Shown: in pieces, positions 9,264 to 17,346 of the stretch
Position numbering within the stretch: the first letter of the stretch is position 1
How the letters are laid out: every line of letters starts with the position of its first letter
Origin: Vibrio tapetis subsp. tapetis
GTDB lineage: Bacteria > Pseudomonadota > Gammaproteobacteria > Enterobacterales > Vibrionaceae
Length of the DNA stretch: 64,000 bases
Direction of reading: 5' to 3'
NCBI RefSeq assembly: GCF_900233005.1
Contig: NZ_LT960611.1
Span: 806,001-870,000, forward strand
The notes under the pieces: model-generated
Databases searched by the model: none
What the model saw: the letters and a program-made list of their open reading frames with translations, nothing else
What the model was told of the DNA's origin: nothing
Program-made: the position numbers and the translations under genes

Positions 9264-11006
9264 ATGAAGAATATATCGTTTCAAGCAAAAGTCTTTTTGG
9301 TCGTATTCAGTATTTTTATTGGCACGATTTTTACTTCTTATTTAAGTGCCAACCACTTTATTAGTGATTACATTTATAAGAAAGAAACTCAAAGCATCAA
9401 CGCTCAATTAAACTTGGTTAAAGACAAGCTCATCGACGAAATGAACTACAAAGTTTTACTGGCAGAGAGCTTGCAGGTTAACCTGATTTCTATCGCCGAA
9501 ACATTAGATAGAACTGGCTTCGACAACATCTATAAAGCCTCTTATGATTTGGTGTTTGATAAGAACGGTGAAGTAACAGAACTCAATTTGGCGCAATCCA
9601 TTTTAGAGAAAATCAATCAGGCAGGTGAAGAGCTGGTAGTAAGTGACGTATTAATGCGTAATGACAAACCAATGATCTCAGTTACAGTACCAAGAGGCAT
9701 GTCTGAAGGTGATGTTTTTTATATTGATTTAAGCCACATCCGAGACTTACTGACAGCAACAGCCGTAGAAGGAAGTTATATCGAACTCATCGACAACAAT
9801 GGCATGACCATATTTTCAAATAAACAAGATGGCGAACTTACTCCACTCCAAAATCATATTGAAGTATTTGGTAAACAGTGGCAATTAACTGGCTATATTG
9901 ACCAAGGATTTATTAAACAAAATACCAGCAAGGTAAATGATGCTATTACCGTCGCTTTACTCATTTCTGCTGCAGTCATAATGCCATTGAGTATTCTGGC
10001 ACTGTATTTTGCATACAAGCCCATCGTATCTCTAAGAAACATTGTGACCGATCTTGCCAAAGGTGAAGGCGATTTAACTCGCCGACTGCAAGTATCGACA
10101 AAAGATGACCTAGGTACCATTGCCGCAAGTATTAATCAATTTATCAGTCAACTTCAGGCCATGATGCTGGAGGTCTCGCAATCTAGGATGAAAATAAGCA
10201 CGGAGATTGTTCAGGTCGAGCAACAAACCGATTCAACGCAGTCGTTGCTAACGGCTCACAGCGCCGAAACCGATCAAGCAGCCGCCGCCGTCACCCAAAT
10301 GAGCTCGGCAGCAGACACAGTAGCCGAAAACGCTAAACACGCCGCAACGCTAACACAAAAAGCAAACAACGAAGCATCACGTTCGAAACAAACGGTTCAC
10401 CACGCGGTGGATAGTGTTTCTGCTCTTATTGAAGAAGTGGACAACATGTCTCAATCCGTTCAGGTGATGAGCCAAGATACCCAGCAGATAAGTAAAGTTC
10501 TAACGGTTATTGGTGAAATTGCTGAGCAAACCAACCTATTAGCACTCAATGCAGCCATTGAAGCAGCTCGCGCCGGCGAACAAGGCCGTGGATTTGCTGT
10601 CGTGGCCGATGAGGTACGTGCACTCGCCGCCCGCACCCAACACAGTACATCCGAGATCAATGAAATGTTGACCAAACTGCACAATGGGAGTCAATCGTTG
10701 GTAAAAGGCATGAACGCAACTAAACACAGTTGCGAACAAACAGCGGACAGCACGTCACAAGTGATGGACTCGCTAGATCACGTTGTTGAGTCCATTAGTG
10801 AAATTGATGAGTTAGCCTCGGTGATTGCAACATCAGCCAGCGAACAAAACCTCGTCAGTGACGAAATTAGCCGCATAATGGTCACCATTCAAGACATGAT
10901 TGAGACCCTCAACCAAAACAGTAACAACACGGTTCAAAGTAGCCATCAACTTGCTGAAACCAACCAACAGCTCGAAGGTATCGTAGCGCAATTCAAACTC
11001 GCGTAA
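9264..11006 (+). CDS. Methyl-accepting chemotaxis protein
   Basis: Transmembrane chemoreceptor of 580 residues. It has a first membrane segment at about residues 9-30, a periplasmic ligand domain (about 31-225, Cache-like by layout), a second membrane segment at about 228-252, a HAMP linker with GEGDLTRRL near 267-276, and a long coiled-coil cytoplasmic domain. The kinase-contact tip [22 protein letters not shown] (about 417-438) is intact. No C-terminal CheR/CheB pentapeptide is present; it ends in FKLA. The Shine-Dalgarno is weak (GGGG). It stands alone between the prp and tct clusters. Ligand unknown; organic acids are suggested only by neighbours. Confidence 0.93.
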   Translation: MKNISFQAKVFLVVFSIFIGTIFTSYLSANHFISDYIYKKETQSINAQLNLVKDKLIDEMNYKVLLAESLQVNLISIAETLDRTGFDNIYKASYDLVFDKNGEVTELNLAQSILEKINQAGEELVVSDVLMRNDKPMISVTVPRGMSEGDVFYIDLSHIRDLLTATAVEGSYIELIDNNGMTIFSNKQDGELTPLQNHIEVFGKQWQLTGYIDQGFIKQNTSKVNDAITVALLISAAVIMPLSILALYFAYKPIVSLRNIVTDLAKGEGDLTRRLQVSTKDDLGTIAASINQFISQLQAMMLEVSQSRMKISTEIVQVEQQTDSTQSLLTAHSAETDQAAAAVTQMSSAADTVAENAKHAATLTQKANNEASRSKQTVHHAVDSVSALIEEVDNMSQSVQVMSQDTQQISKVLTVIGEIAEQTNLLALNAAIEAARAGEQGRGFAVVADEVRALAARTQHSTSEINEMLTKLHNGSQSLVKGMNATKHSCEQTADSTSQVMDSLDHVVESISEIDELASVIATSASEQNLVSDEISRIMVTIQDMIETLNQNSNNTVQSSHQLAETNQQLEGIVAQFKLA

Positions 11007-11082
11007 CGTCTGTTGTTACAAGAGTGATCAAAAAATGAATCACAGACTAAGCAGTACAAGTTCACAACTCTGATCCCACACT

Positions 11083-11116
11083 AAACGGCATTTTTTACTA
11101 AAGAATGCCGTTTTTA
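11083..11116 (+). terminator. Rho-independent terminator after the chemoreceptor
   Basis: Inverted repeat AAACGGCATT / AATGCCGTTT followed by TTT, about 80 bp after the chemoreceptor stop. Confidence 0.8.
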
Positions 11117-11143
11117 TTGGCTTATAACTAGAAATCACCGCCC

Positions 11144-11167
11144 GTGAACAATATGAACATAATTCAC
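11144..11167. promoter_or_regulatory. Candidate operator upstream of tctC
   Basis: GTGAA and TTCAC form a 5-bp inverted repeat with a 14-bp AT-rich centre that also contains a second TGAA. It lies about 140 bp before the transporter operon, in a 302-bp gap that otherwise holds only the preceding terminator. It is a possible site for the nearby CitB-type response regulator. Weak evidence. Confidence 0.25.
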
Positions 11168-11308
11168 TTTTTGTACTTTATTGCCTTTAAACTCGATTTA
11201 TAGTCACGCCAATTAAATCCCTCTATGTTTAACCCATCAGCGATAACATTTTATTAACACCCTGCTTCGCTGGTGCTTAATTCATAACGGATACATAAGG
11301 AATGTGAC

Positions 11309-12280
11309 ATGTTTAAAGCATTTAAACCTACCCTCGCAGCTTCTATTATAGCGACCACTCTTTCATTTGGTGCGATTGCGTCTGACTTAGAGAAAATTCA
11401 CTTCTTAATCCCTGGTGGTGCTGGGGGTGGCTGGGATATGACAGCTCGTGGAACAGGCGATGCCTTGGTCAAGTCTGACATTGTCGACAAAGTGTCTTTT
11501 CAAAACCTTTCAGGTGGCGGTGGTGGTAAAGCCATTGCTCATTTAATTGAAACGGCATCTCGCCAGCCAGACACGTTAATGGTGAACTCGACTCCGATTG
11601 TTGTTCGTTCTTTAACTGGCGTCTTCCCTCAATCATTCCGTGACTTAACACCCGTCGCAGCCACCATCGCCGACTATGGCGCTATCGTAACGTCTGTCGA
11701 TTCAAAGTATCAGACTTGGCAGGATGTGGTTGACGAATTTGAGAAAAACCCACGTAACGTGAAAGTTTCTGGTGGTTCCGCTCGTGGCAGTATGGATCAC
11801 TTAGTGGTCGCTGCTGCATTTAAAGGCGAAGGTTTTGATGCTAAGAAAGTACGCTACATTGCCTATGATGCAGGCGGTAAAGCCATGGCTTCATTGTTAT
11901 CTGGTGAAACACAACTGTTATCGACAGGCCTTGGCGAAGTGCTAGAGATGTCGAAAAGTGGCCAAGTACGCGTTCTTGCCGTAACCGCACCAAAACGTTT
12001 ACCTGCTGCACCTAATATCCCAACTCTCGTTGAAACGGGTAACGAAACTGTTTTTGCTAATTGGCGTGGATTCTTTGCAGCACCAGGCACAAGCCAAGCC
12101 AAAATTGATGAATACAATGAAGCACTGTCTAAAATGTACAAAACAGAGCAATGGGCAGTTGTTCGTGACCGCAACGGCTGGATTGATAACTACAAGCCAG
12201 ATCAAGCATTCTTTAGCTTCCTTGAAGACCAAGAAAAGCAAATGGGTTCATTAATGCGTGAATTGGGCTTCCTAAAATAG
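11309..12280 (+). CDS. tctC: Tripartite tricarboxylate transporter substrate-binding protein (TctC)
   Basis: Periplasmic solute receptor of 323 residues with a signal peptide (MFKAFKPTLAASIIATTLSFGAIAS region). The mature protein starts with IHFLIPGGAGGGWDMTARG, the hallmark of TctC/Bug receptors that hold the ligand carboxylate through backbone NH groups and water. It delivers a di- or tricarboxylate to the TctAB permease. AAGGA precedes the ATG. It is first in the tctCBA operon, and a long hairpin between tctC and tctB probably lets it be made in excess. The substrate cannot be read from sequence: citrate-like acids are the family default, but receptors of this family vary. Confidence 0.92.
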   Translation: MFKAFKPTLAASIIATTLSFGAIASDLEKIHFLIPGGAGGGWDMTARGTGDALVKSDIVDKVSFQNLSGGGGGKAIAHLIETASRQPDTLMVNSTPIVVRSLTGVFPQSFRDLTPVAATIADYGAIVTSVDSKYQTWQDVVDEFEKNPRNVKVSGGSARGSMDHLVVAAAFKGEGFDAKKVRYIAYDAGGKAMASLLSGETQLLSTGLGEVLEMSKSGQVRVLAVTAPKRLPAAPNIPTLVETGNETVFANWRGFFAAPGTSQAKIDEYNEALSKMYKTEQWAVVRDRNGWIDNYKPDQAFFSFLEDQEKQMGSLMRELGFLK

Positions 12281-12316
12281 TCCCTTAGATTAACCACTTT
12301 AATTATAACTATTTAA

Positions 12317-12406
12317 GCCATATACAAGTACACCGATACACTCCTTTGTTTATGTCATATGAGGGCGTAACACGCCCCTTTGACCTTCCGTGTATATGGC
12401 CTTTTT
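12317..12406 (+). promoter_or_regulatory. Intercistronic hairpin between tctC and tctB
   Basis: GCCATATACA (12317-12326) pairs perfectly with TGTATATGGC (12391-12400), which is followed by CTTTTT. Inside lies a second hairpin, GGGCGT/ACGCCC with an AAC loop (12363-12377). The shape suggests a partial terminator or RNase barrier that raises receptor over permease expression. This is inferred from structure. Confidence 0.55.
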
Positions 12407-12452
12407 CACTTTTTATAACCTTGTAGAAAGTGCATCACATAGGAAGTTTACT

Positions 12453-12929
12453 ATGTCGACCCAAGTCCCTAACCTTTTATGCCGTGACCGAGTAGGAGCC
12501 ATCCTTTTTTTGCTTGTTTGCTTAGTTTACGGCTACCAAACTGCGCAGATCCCGTTATTTCCGGGTGACGAATATGAACCTTTTACTGCCAGAACTCTGC
12601 CCTTCATTTTGACGGCGATTGGTATTTTCCTGTCACTGGCGATGATAGTCACGGCAAAAACAGATGAACAATCCGGTGCGATTATGGACTTTAACTGGAA
12701 GTTGCTTTTCGGTTTTCTTGCATTGATGGCCATTTATGGCGTTGGGCTTACCTATATTGGCTTTGTGCTTGCTACGAGCTTCTTCCTATTGGCTGGATTT
12801 TATATTTTGGGTGAACGTAGAAAAGGCGTGTTATTTGGTGCCTCTTTTCCATTCGTGATCGCCTTTTATTTATTACTTACCCAAGTGCTAGAGGTCTATC
12901 TAGAACCCGGCATTTTATTCACACTTTAA
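12453..12929 (+). CDS. tctB: Tripartite tricarboxylate transporter small membrane subunit (TctB)
   Basis: Small permease subunit of about 158 residues with four predicted membrane helices: AILFLLVCLVYGYQTA near the N-terminus, then LPFILTAIGIFLSLAMIV, LLFGFLALMAIYGVG and the C-terminal pair. The open frame reaches back to 12390, but those 21 codons overlap the tctC-tctB hairpin. AGGAAG sits 8 nt before the ATG at 12453, giving MSTQVPNLL, the preferred start. The stop is 13 bp before tctA. With TctA it forms the Na+- or H+-coupled permease. Confidence 0.88.
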   Translation: MSTQVPNLLCRDRVGAILFLLVCLVYGYQTAQIPLFPGDEYEPFTARTLPFILTAIGIFLSLAMIVTAKTDEQSGAIMDFNWKLLFGFLALMAIYGVGLTYIGFVLATSFFLLAGFYILGERRKGVLFGASFPFVIAFYLLLTQVLEVYLEPGILFTL

Positions 12930-12942
12930 TAGGGACACGATT

Positions 12943-14487
12943 ATGTTAGATGGAATTTTATCTGGGCTATCGACTGCTATCATGCCCTTCAATTTAATGA
13001 TGGTTATCGTTGGCTGTTTCGTGGGTACCTTCATAGGCATGCTGCCCGGGCTTGGGCCTATATCCGCCATTGCCCTAATGATCCCGATTAGCTACGGACT
13101 CGATCCTTCATCAGGCCTTATTTTAATGGCAGGCGTCTATTACGGCGCGGTATTTGGCGGTTCAACCTCTTCCATTTTGATTAACGCCCCTGGTTGTTCT
13201 TCTACTGTCGTGACCGCATTCGATGGCTACCCGATGGCGCAGAAAGGCCAAGCAGGTAAAGCACTCGCTTTAGCGGCTTATTCGTCATTCACCGGTGGCA
13301 CCCTTTCGGCCATTATGTTGCTTATTGCGGCACCTGCACTGGCCAGTGTTTCGCTCAGTTTCCAGTCTTCCGATTATTTTGCTTTGATGCTATTAGGGCT
13401 CTCTGCGGTTGCAGCCTTTGCAGGTAAAGGCCAAGTATTAAAAGCATGGATGATGACTATTCTAGGTTTGATGCTTTCCACCGTTGGTATTGACAAAGGC
13501 GTCGGTGTTGAACGTTTTACCTTCGGTATGACGGATTTAATGGACGGATTTTCATTCCTACTATTGGCAATGGCAACCTTCGCACTCGGCGAAACCTTAA
13601 TGGGTATCCTTAAGCCACAATCTGATACTCGTGATGAAGAAAGTAAAATGATTGGCGAGATTGGTAGCATGAAAGTGACCAAAGAAGAGATCATGGAAGT
13701 CGCTCCTGTCTCTATTCGTTCGTCCATTGTTGGCTTTTTTACTGGTGTATTGCCGGGCGCTGGCGCCACCATCGCGGCTTTCTTAAGTTATGGGCTTGAG
13801 CGTAATCTTGCTCCTAAAGACAAACAAGAAGAATTTGGTAAAGGCAGTATCCGTGGGTTAGTTGCCCCTGAGTCGGCAAATAACGCCGCTTCTAGTGGCT
13901 CTTTTGTTCCTCTGCTTACTCTAGGTATTCCAGGTTCTGGTACAACGGCCATTATGCTTGGCGCATTAATCGCTTACGGTATTCAGCCTGGCCCTCGTTT
14001 GTTTGTCGATCACCCGGATGTATTTTGGTCGGTGATCATTTCCATGTACTTTGGTAACATCGTATTGGTGATTCTGAACTTACCGCTTATTCCATACATC
14101 TCTAAGTTGTTGATGGTTCCGCGCACGGTATTGCTTCCAATGATATTGTTTTTCTCTATCACTGGCGTGTATCTGGTGTCGTTCAATACCGTTGATATCT
14201 TTATCATGCTGATCATTGCGTTTGCTGCCATCATGTTAAGGCTGGCAAACTTTCCATTGGCTCCGCTTCTACTTGGATTCATTCTCGGTGGAATGATGGA
14301 AGAGAATCTGCGACGTGCTTTGATGATAAGCGACGGTGAACTCAGTTTCCTTTGGGAACGTCCAATTACCGCTGTATTCACCTGTTTAGCAATCGCAGTA
14401 CTTGCTGCTCCACTGATTCGTAAGTTCATTCAATACTTACGCTCAAGAAATGATGTGAATACCGACAACCCAACACAAGTTGATTAA
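12943..14487 (+). CDS. tctA: Tripartite tricarboxylate transporter large membrane subunit (TctA)
   Basis: Polytopic permease of 514 residues, about 12 predicted helices, the family's usual length. Signature stretches are FIGMLPGLGPISAIALMIP, FGGSTSSILINAPG and the internal-repeat counterpart GVLPGAGATIAAFLSYG plus LGIPGSGTTAIMLGAL. AGGGA precedes the ATG. It is last in the tctCBA operon and is followed by a strong terminator. The operon lies back to back with the CitA/CitB-type regulatory genes on the other strand. Confidence 0.95.
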   Translation: MLDGILSGLSTAIMPFNLMMVIVGCFVGTFIGMLPGLGPISAIALMIPISYGLDPSSGLILMAGVYYGAVFGGSTSSILINAPGCSSTVVTAFDGYPMAQKGQAGKALALAAYSSFTGGTLSAIMLLIAAPALASVSLSFQSSDYFALMLLGLSAVAAFAGKGQVLKAWMMTILGLMLSTVGIDKGVGVERFTFGMTDLMDGFSFLLLAMATFALGETLMGILKPQSDTRDEESKMIGEIGSMKVTKEEIMEVAPVSIRSSIVGFFTGVLPGAGATIAAFLSYGLERNLAPKDKQEEFGKGSIRGLVAPESANNAASSGSFVPLLTLGIPGSGTTAIMLGALIAYGIQPGPRLFVDHPDVFWSVIISMYFGNIVLVILNLPLIPYISKLLMVPRTVLLPMILFFSITGVYLVSFNTVDIFIMLIIAFAAIMLRLANFPLAPLLLGFILGGMMEENLRRALMISDGELSFLWERPITAVFTCLAIAVLAAPLIRKFIQYLRSRNDVNTDNPTQVD

Positions 14488-14523
14488 GCCCTCTTTCAAC
14501 TAAACTGGCAAAATAACCAAAGT

Positions 14524-14555
14524 AAAATGCGCCTAAATAACTAGGCGCATTTTTT
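14524..14555 (+). terminator. Rho-independent terminator after tctA
   Basis: AAATGCGCC and GGCGCATTT stem with a short AT-rich loop and a T-run. The arms are flanked by A and T tracts on both sides, so it may also serve the convergent minus-strand gene. Confidence 0.88.
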
Positions 14556-14570
14556 GATTAAGGCAAATAA

Positions 14571-14594
14571 GTAACAAAGTAACAAAGTAACAAG
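14571..14594. repeat. Three-copy 8-bp tandem repeat
   Basis: GTAACAAA occurs three times in a row, with the last base of copy 3 changed to G. It lies between the tctA terminator and the stop of the convergent gene, so it is non-coding. It resembles other short tandem repeats at gene ends in this window. Confidence 0.8.
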
Positions 14595-14600
14595 CCTGAA

Positions 14601-15635
14601 TTATTCTCGATATAACGTCTGGCTATCAATACTGTTAGGTAATCGGATATTCCATCGCTCTATTTCATATTGACTAAAAACGTAAGCGCCTTTCTTAGGA
14701 GTCACAACTATCGGCATTTCGTTGTTAGCGACGTAATGGTTAACCTGCTCTGCCAGTGCTTTACCTTGCTCGTAACCACTTAAACTAAACCCACCAATAG
14801 CCCGTCCTTTGCCAATAGAAAACTCCCACCCAGCAAATACCGGCAACTCACTGTGTTCGCTGGTCCAACTGTCTACCTGTTTGGTTGTGAGATACACGCC
14901 CTCCTCCCCTTCTAAGCAGCTATAAACCAAGAGCATAATGGCATCGTACCCTTCGCTTTTTGCCTGCATCACTTCTTGCTGCCACTCACTAAAGCTATTG
15001 AGCATGACACCGCCCAATTGAATCCCGGTAATGGTCTGATTCATTTTATTGGCAAATGACGTTTCAAGGATGGCACGAGACGACGTGGATGCGTCCATTA
15101 ACACTTTGATTTTTTCAAGATCAGGAATGATGTGGGCCAACATACTCGCTGAACGCAGTAGCAAGGGTCTTTCTAGTACCCCGCTGACATTACTATTTAG
15201 GTCAATATAGTTTCTTGGATTATTGTTAATTCCCGAGAAAAAAATCGGAATGTCATAAGACTGAATATAGGGACCAATATGCTGTAGCGCAGCATCATCA
15301 GCAAGAACGACCATGTCGGGTTTCGTTTCACGATAAAACTGCTTGGCTCTTTTGGTTGCTTCACGGAGATCTTGCTGGCTAAAGTGGCGCTTAGTATCCA
15401 TTTCAAACTCTTCAATCACCACAGAGTCGTCGACGTACTCAAAAAATGCTCTCCGATAATCTTGCACCCATAAATAACCAAAATGGTAACTGTGGATGAA
15501 AGACAATTTAATCGGTTCTGACTGTGCATGAAAACTCGCCGCAGACAAGGTTACGGCTAATGTTAAAAAAGACCGAAATGTTGGAAAAAACCGAGGGTGA
15601 CGTTTCTCTATCAATGCCATCATTCTACCTACCAT
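14601..15635 (-). CDS. Periplasmic binding-type protein, paralogue 2 (ABC_sub_bind-like)
   Basis: Exported protein of 344 residues with an N-terminal hydrophobic signal (FRSFLTLAVTLSAASFHAQS). The fold resembles the PF04392/periplasmic-binding type I family: SFIHSYHFGYLWVQDYRRAFFEY begins the mature part and MDTKRHF, ADDAALQHIGPY and SGINNNPRNYI follow. It is a clear paralogue of the gene just upstream, sharing HSYHFGY.WVQ, MDTKR, NPRNYI, SGVLERPL and the C-terminal KGAYVFSQ.E..RW. Its ATG overlaps that gene's stop by one base (TAATG); ATGs at codons 5 and 6 are alternative starts. No permease or ATPase is attached, so a sensing role with the neighbouring kinase is more likely than uptake. 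This is inference. Confidence 0.75.
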   Translation of the reverse strand: MVGRMMALIEKRHPRFFPTFRSFLTLAVTLSAASFHAQSEPIKLSFIHSYHFGYLWVQDYRRAFFEYVDDSVVIEEFEMDTKRHFSQQDLREATKRAKQFYRETKPDMVVLADDAALQHIGPYIQSYDIPIFFSGINNNPRNYIDLNSNVSGVLERPLLLRSASMLAHIIPDLEKIKVLMDASTSSRAILETSFANKMNQTITGIQLGGVMLNSFSEWQQEVMQAKSEGYDAIMLLVYSCLEGEEGVYLTTKQVDSWTSEHSELPVFAGWEFSIGKGRAIGGFSLSGYEQGKALAEQVNHYVANNEMPIVVTPKKGAYVFSQYEIERWNIRLPNSIDSQTLYRE

Positions 15636-16597
15636 TACTCAAGCATTCTTGCTTTTGAGTGAATTTCAGCGGGCAAGTGCAATTTCCATCGATCGAGTTC
15701 CGACTGACTAAATACAAACGCCCCTTTCTCTGGGGTTGTGATCATCGGCATTGTTTGCTGTTCAAAATATTGATTGACCAGTTGCGCCGCGACAATACCT
15801 TGCTGCGTTGCACTAATGCTCAAACCACCAACCGCCTTTTTCTTTCCAACTGAATATGCCCAAAAAGCAAATAACGGGAGCTCACTGTGCTCACTCGTCC
15901 ATTCACTTACACTGTCCATATCATGGTGGCGGCCATATCTATCTTTTAGCCCTGCATAATTTGCAATAACGACGGCATCATAACCATCGTATTTTGCATC
16001 AAATATGAACTGTTGCCATTGCTCCCAACTGCTAACCAGCTTGGTATCTACCTCTATTCCAGTCACGGTTTGGTTGAGCTTATTTCCAAAGGATGTTTCA
16101 AGTATCGCGTTGGAAGTAACAGTTGAATCCATTAACACCCTAATGCGTTTAACATCGGGTAAAACTTTACCAATCATATATACCGATCGACGAACTAAAG
16201 GCCGTTCCAAGACACCCGATACCGTATCTGTTATTGGGATATAATTACGCGGGTTAGCATTCACACCCATGAAAAAGAAAGGAATACCTTGTTCGGAAAG
16301 CCTCGGCCCTAGGTACTTGAGCGCATTATCATCAGAAACAACCACGACATCCGGTGCGTTTTTTATAACAAATGACCAAGCTTGTTCCGCAATCGCTTTG
16401 AATTCATCGGGGGCTCGGCGCTTGGTATCCATTTGAAACTCAGCGACTTCCATCTTATCTAATGTATCGAAGAAACCTGAACGGTACTCTTGCACCCAAG
16501 GATAGCCAAAATGATAACTATGGACAAACACCATACTTTTGGCTTGAGTTTGTGCAACAAAAAACGCCATATAAACACACAGTAACCATTTGAACAT
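15635..16597 (-). CDS. Periplasmic binding-type protein, paralogue 1 (ABC_sub_bind-like)
   Basis: Exported protein of 320 residues with a short signal peptide (MFKWLLCVYMAFFVAQTQA) and AAGGG before the ATG. The mature part begins FVHSYHFGYPWVQEYRSGFF and matches the downstream paralogue along its length (MDTKRRAP, VVVSDDNALKYLGPRL, GVNANPRNYI, SGVLERPLVRRS). It lies 59 bp after the response-regulator gene on the same strand, so kinase, regulator and both binding proteins probably form one operon. The tandem pair looks like a duplication that has diverged. Likely a ligand-binding accessory to the sensor kinase or a receptor for the tct system. Family assignment is moderate. Confidence 0.75.
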   Translation of the reverse strand: MFKWLLCVYMAFFVAQTQAKSMVFVHSYHFGYPWVQEYRSGFFDTLDKMEVAEFQMDTKRRAPDEFKAIAEQAWSFVIKNAPDVVVVSDDNALKYLGPRLSEQGIPFFFMGVNANPRNYIPITDTVSGVLERPLVRRSVYMIGKVLPDVKRIRVLMDSTVTSNAILETSFGNKLNQTVTGIEVDTKLVSSWEQWQQFIFDAKYDGYDAVVIANYAGLKDRYGRHHDMDSVSEWTSEHSELPLFAFWAYSVGKKKAVGGLSISATQQGIVAAQLVNQYFEQQTMPMITTPEKGAFVFSQSELDRWKLHLPAEIHSKARMLE

Positions 16598-16656
16598 GCG
16601 CAGCCCTTAGTGCCTTCACCATGCTTTAAGTGTAGACGAGAGTTTTGCGTTCGAAG

Positions 16657-17346
16657 TTACTTTGAGCGGATAACTTTTTTATAACTGCGCTCTGGTCTGC
16701 CAACAGTTCCATAAACCACATCCGCTTCTAACTCACCAGTAGAGATTAAGTATTCTAGATATCTTCTAGCGGTTGTTCGGCTTGCTCCGATCTTATTTCC
16801 AGATTCATCCGCCGTTAGTTGAGCTTCATGCTTAAATAATTCGCGTATTTTATCCAGAGTCACTCCATCAATACCTTTAGGTAGGCGAGCAGAAGCATCA
16901 TCGCCGTTTTGCGCTTGGAGCATCTTATCGACAATCTGCTGATCCAAATCATTCGTGCCCGTTAACTGATGTCTTTGTTGCTGATACTTTTTAAGTGCTG
17001 CCTCTAACCTTGGAAACATGACAGGCTTAAGTAAATAATCTACCACACCGCCACGCATCGCTTCTTGTAAAGTGTCTACATCACGGGCAGCAGTGACTAA
17101 AATAACGTCACACGCTTGCTGTTGCTGACGAACCTGACGCAAGATTTCCAACCCATTACCGTCAGGAAGATACACATCCAAAATCACCAATTGAGGCTTG
17201 AGTATATCCAACTGCATTTCCGCTTCCGTTTGATTCGTCGCAATGGCCACCACCTCGTACCCGCCAATCTGCGCCAAATACCGTCGATGTACTTCTGCGA
17301 TGGCTAAGTCATCTTCGATGATCATGACTTTGATTGATTCTGTCAT
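16657..17346 (-). CDS. CitB/DcuR-type response regulator
   Basis: Response regulator of 229 residues. The receiver domain (about 1-120) has the acidic pair ED (11-12), phospho-acceptor D57 in LVILDVYLPDGNG, T84 or nearby in LVTAA and K107 in YLLKPV. A linker and a C-terminal helix-turn-helix (about 165-220) follow, of the type found in CitB, DcuR and DpiA. It overlaps the kinase stop by ATGA, so the two are translationally coupled. By family it should activate transport or fermentation genes for C4/C6 carboxylates; the tctCBA operon next door is the obvious target. Target assignment is inferred. Confidence 0.9.
   Translation of the reverse strand: MTESIKVMIIEDDLAIAEVHRRYLAQIGGYEVVAIATNQTEAEMQLDILKPQLVILDVYLPDGNGLEILRQVRQQQQACDVILVTAARDVDTLQEAMRGGVVDYLLKPVMFPRLEAALKKYQQQRHQLTGTNDLDQQIVDKMLQAQNGDDASARLPKGIDGVTLDKIRELFKHEAQLTADESGNKIGASRTTARRYLEYLISTGELEADVVYGTVGRPERSYKKVIRSK

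Noticed and set aside
13374..13772. Minus-strand open frame of 132 codons within tctA
   Set aside because: It is antisense to the well-conserved tctA and shows low-complexity membrane-gene shadow composition, with no ribosome site or family signature.
14010..14429. Minus-strand open frame of 139 codons within tctA
   Set aside because: Antisense shadow of the same gene; no supporting start signal or recognisable motif.
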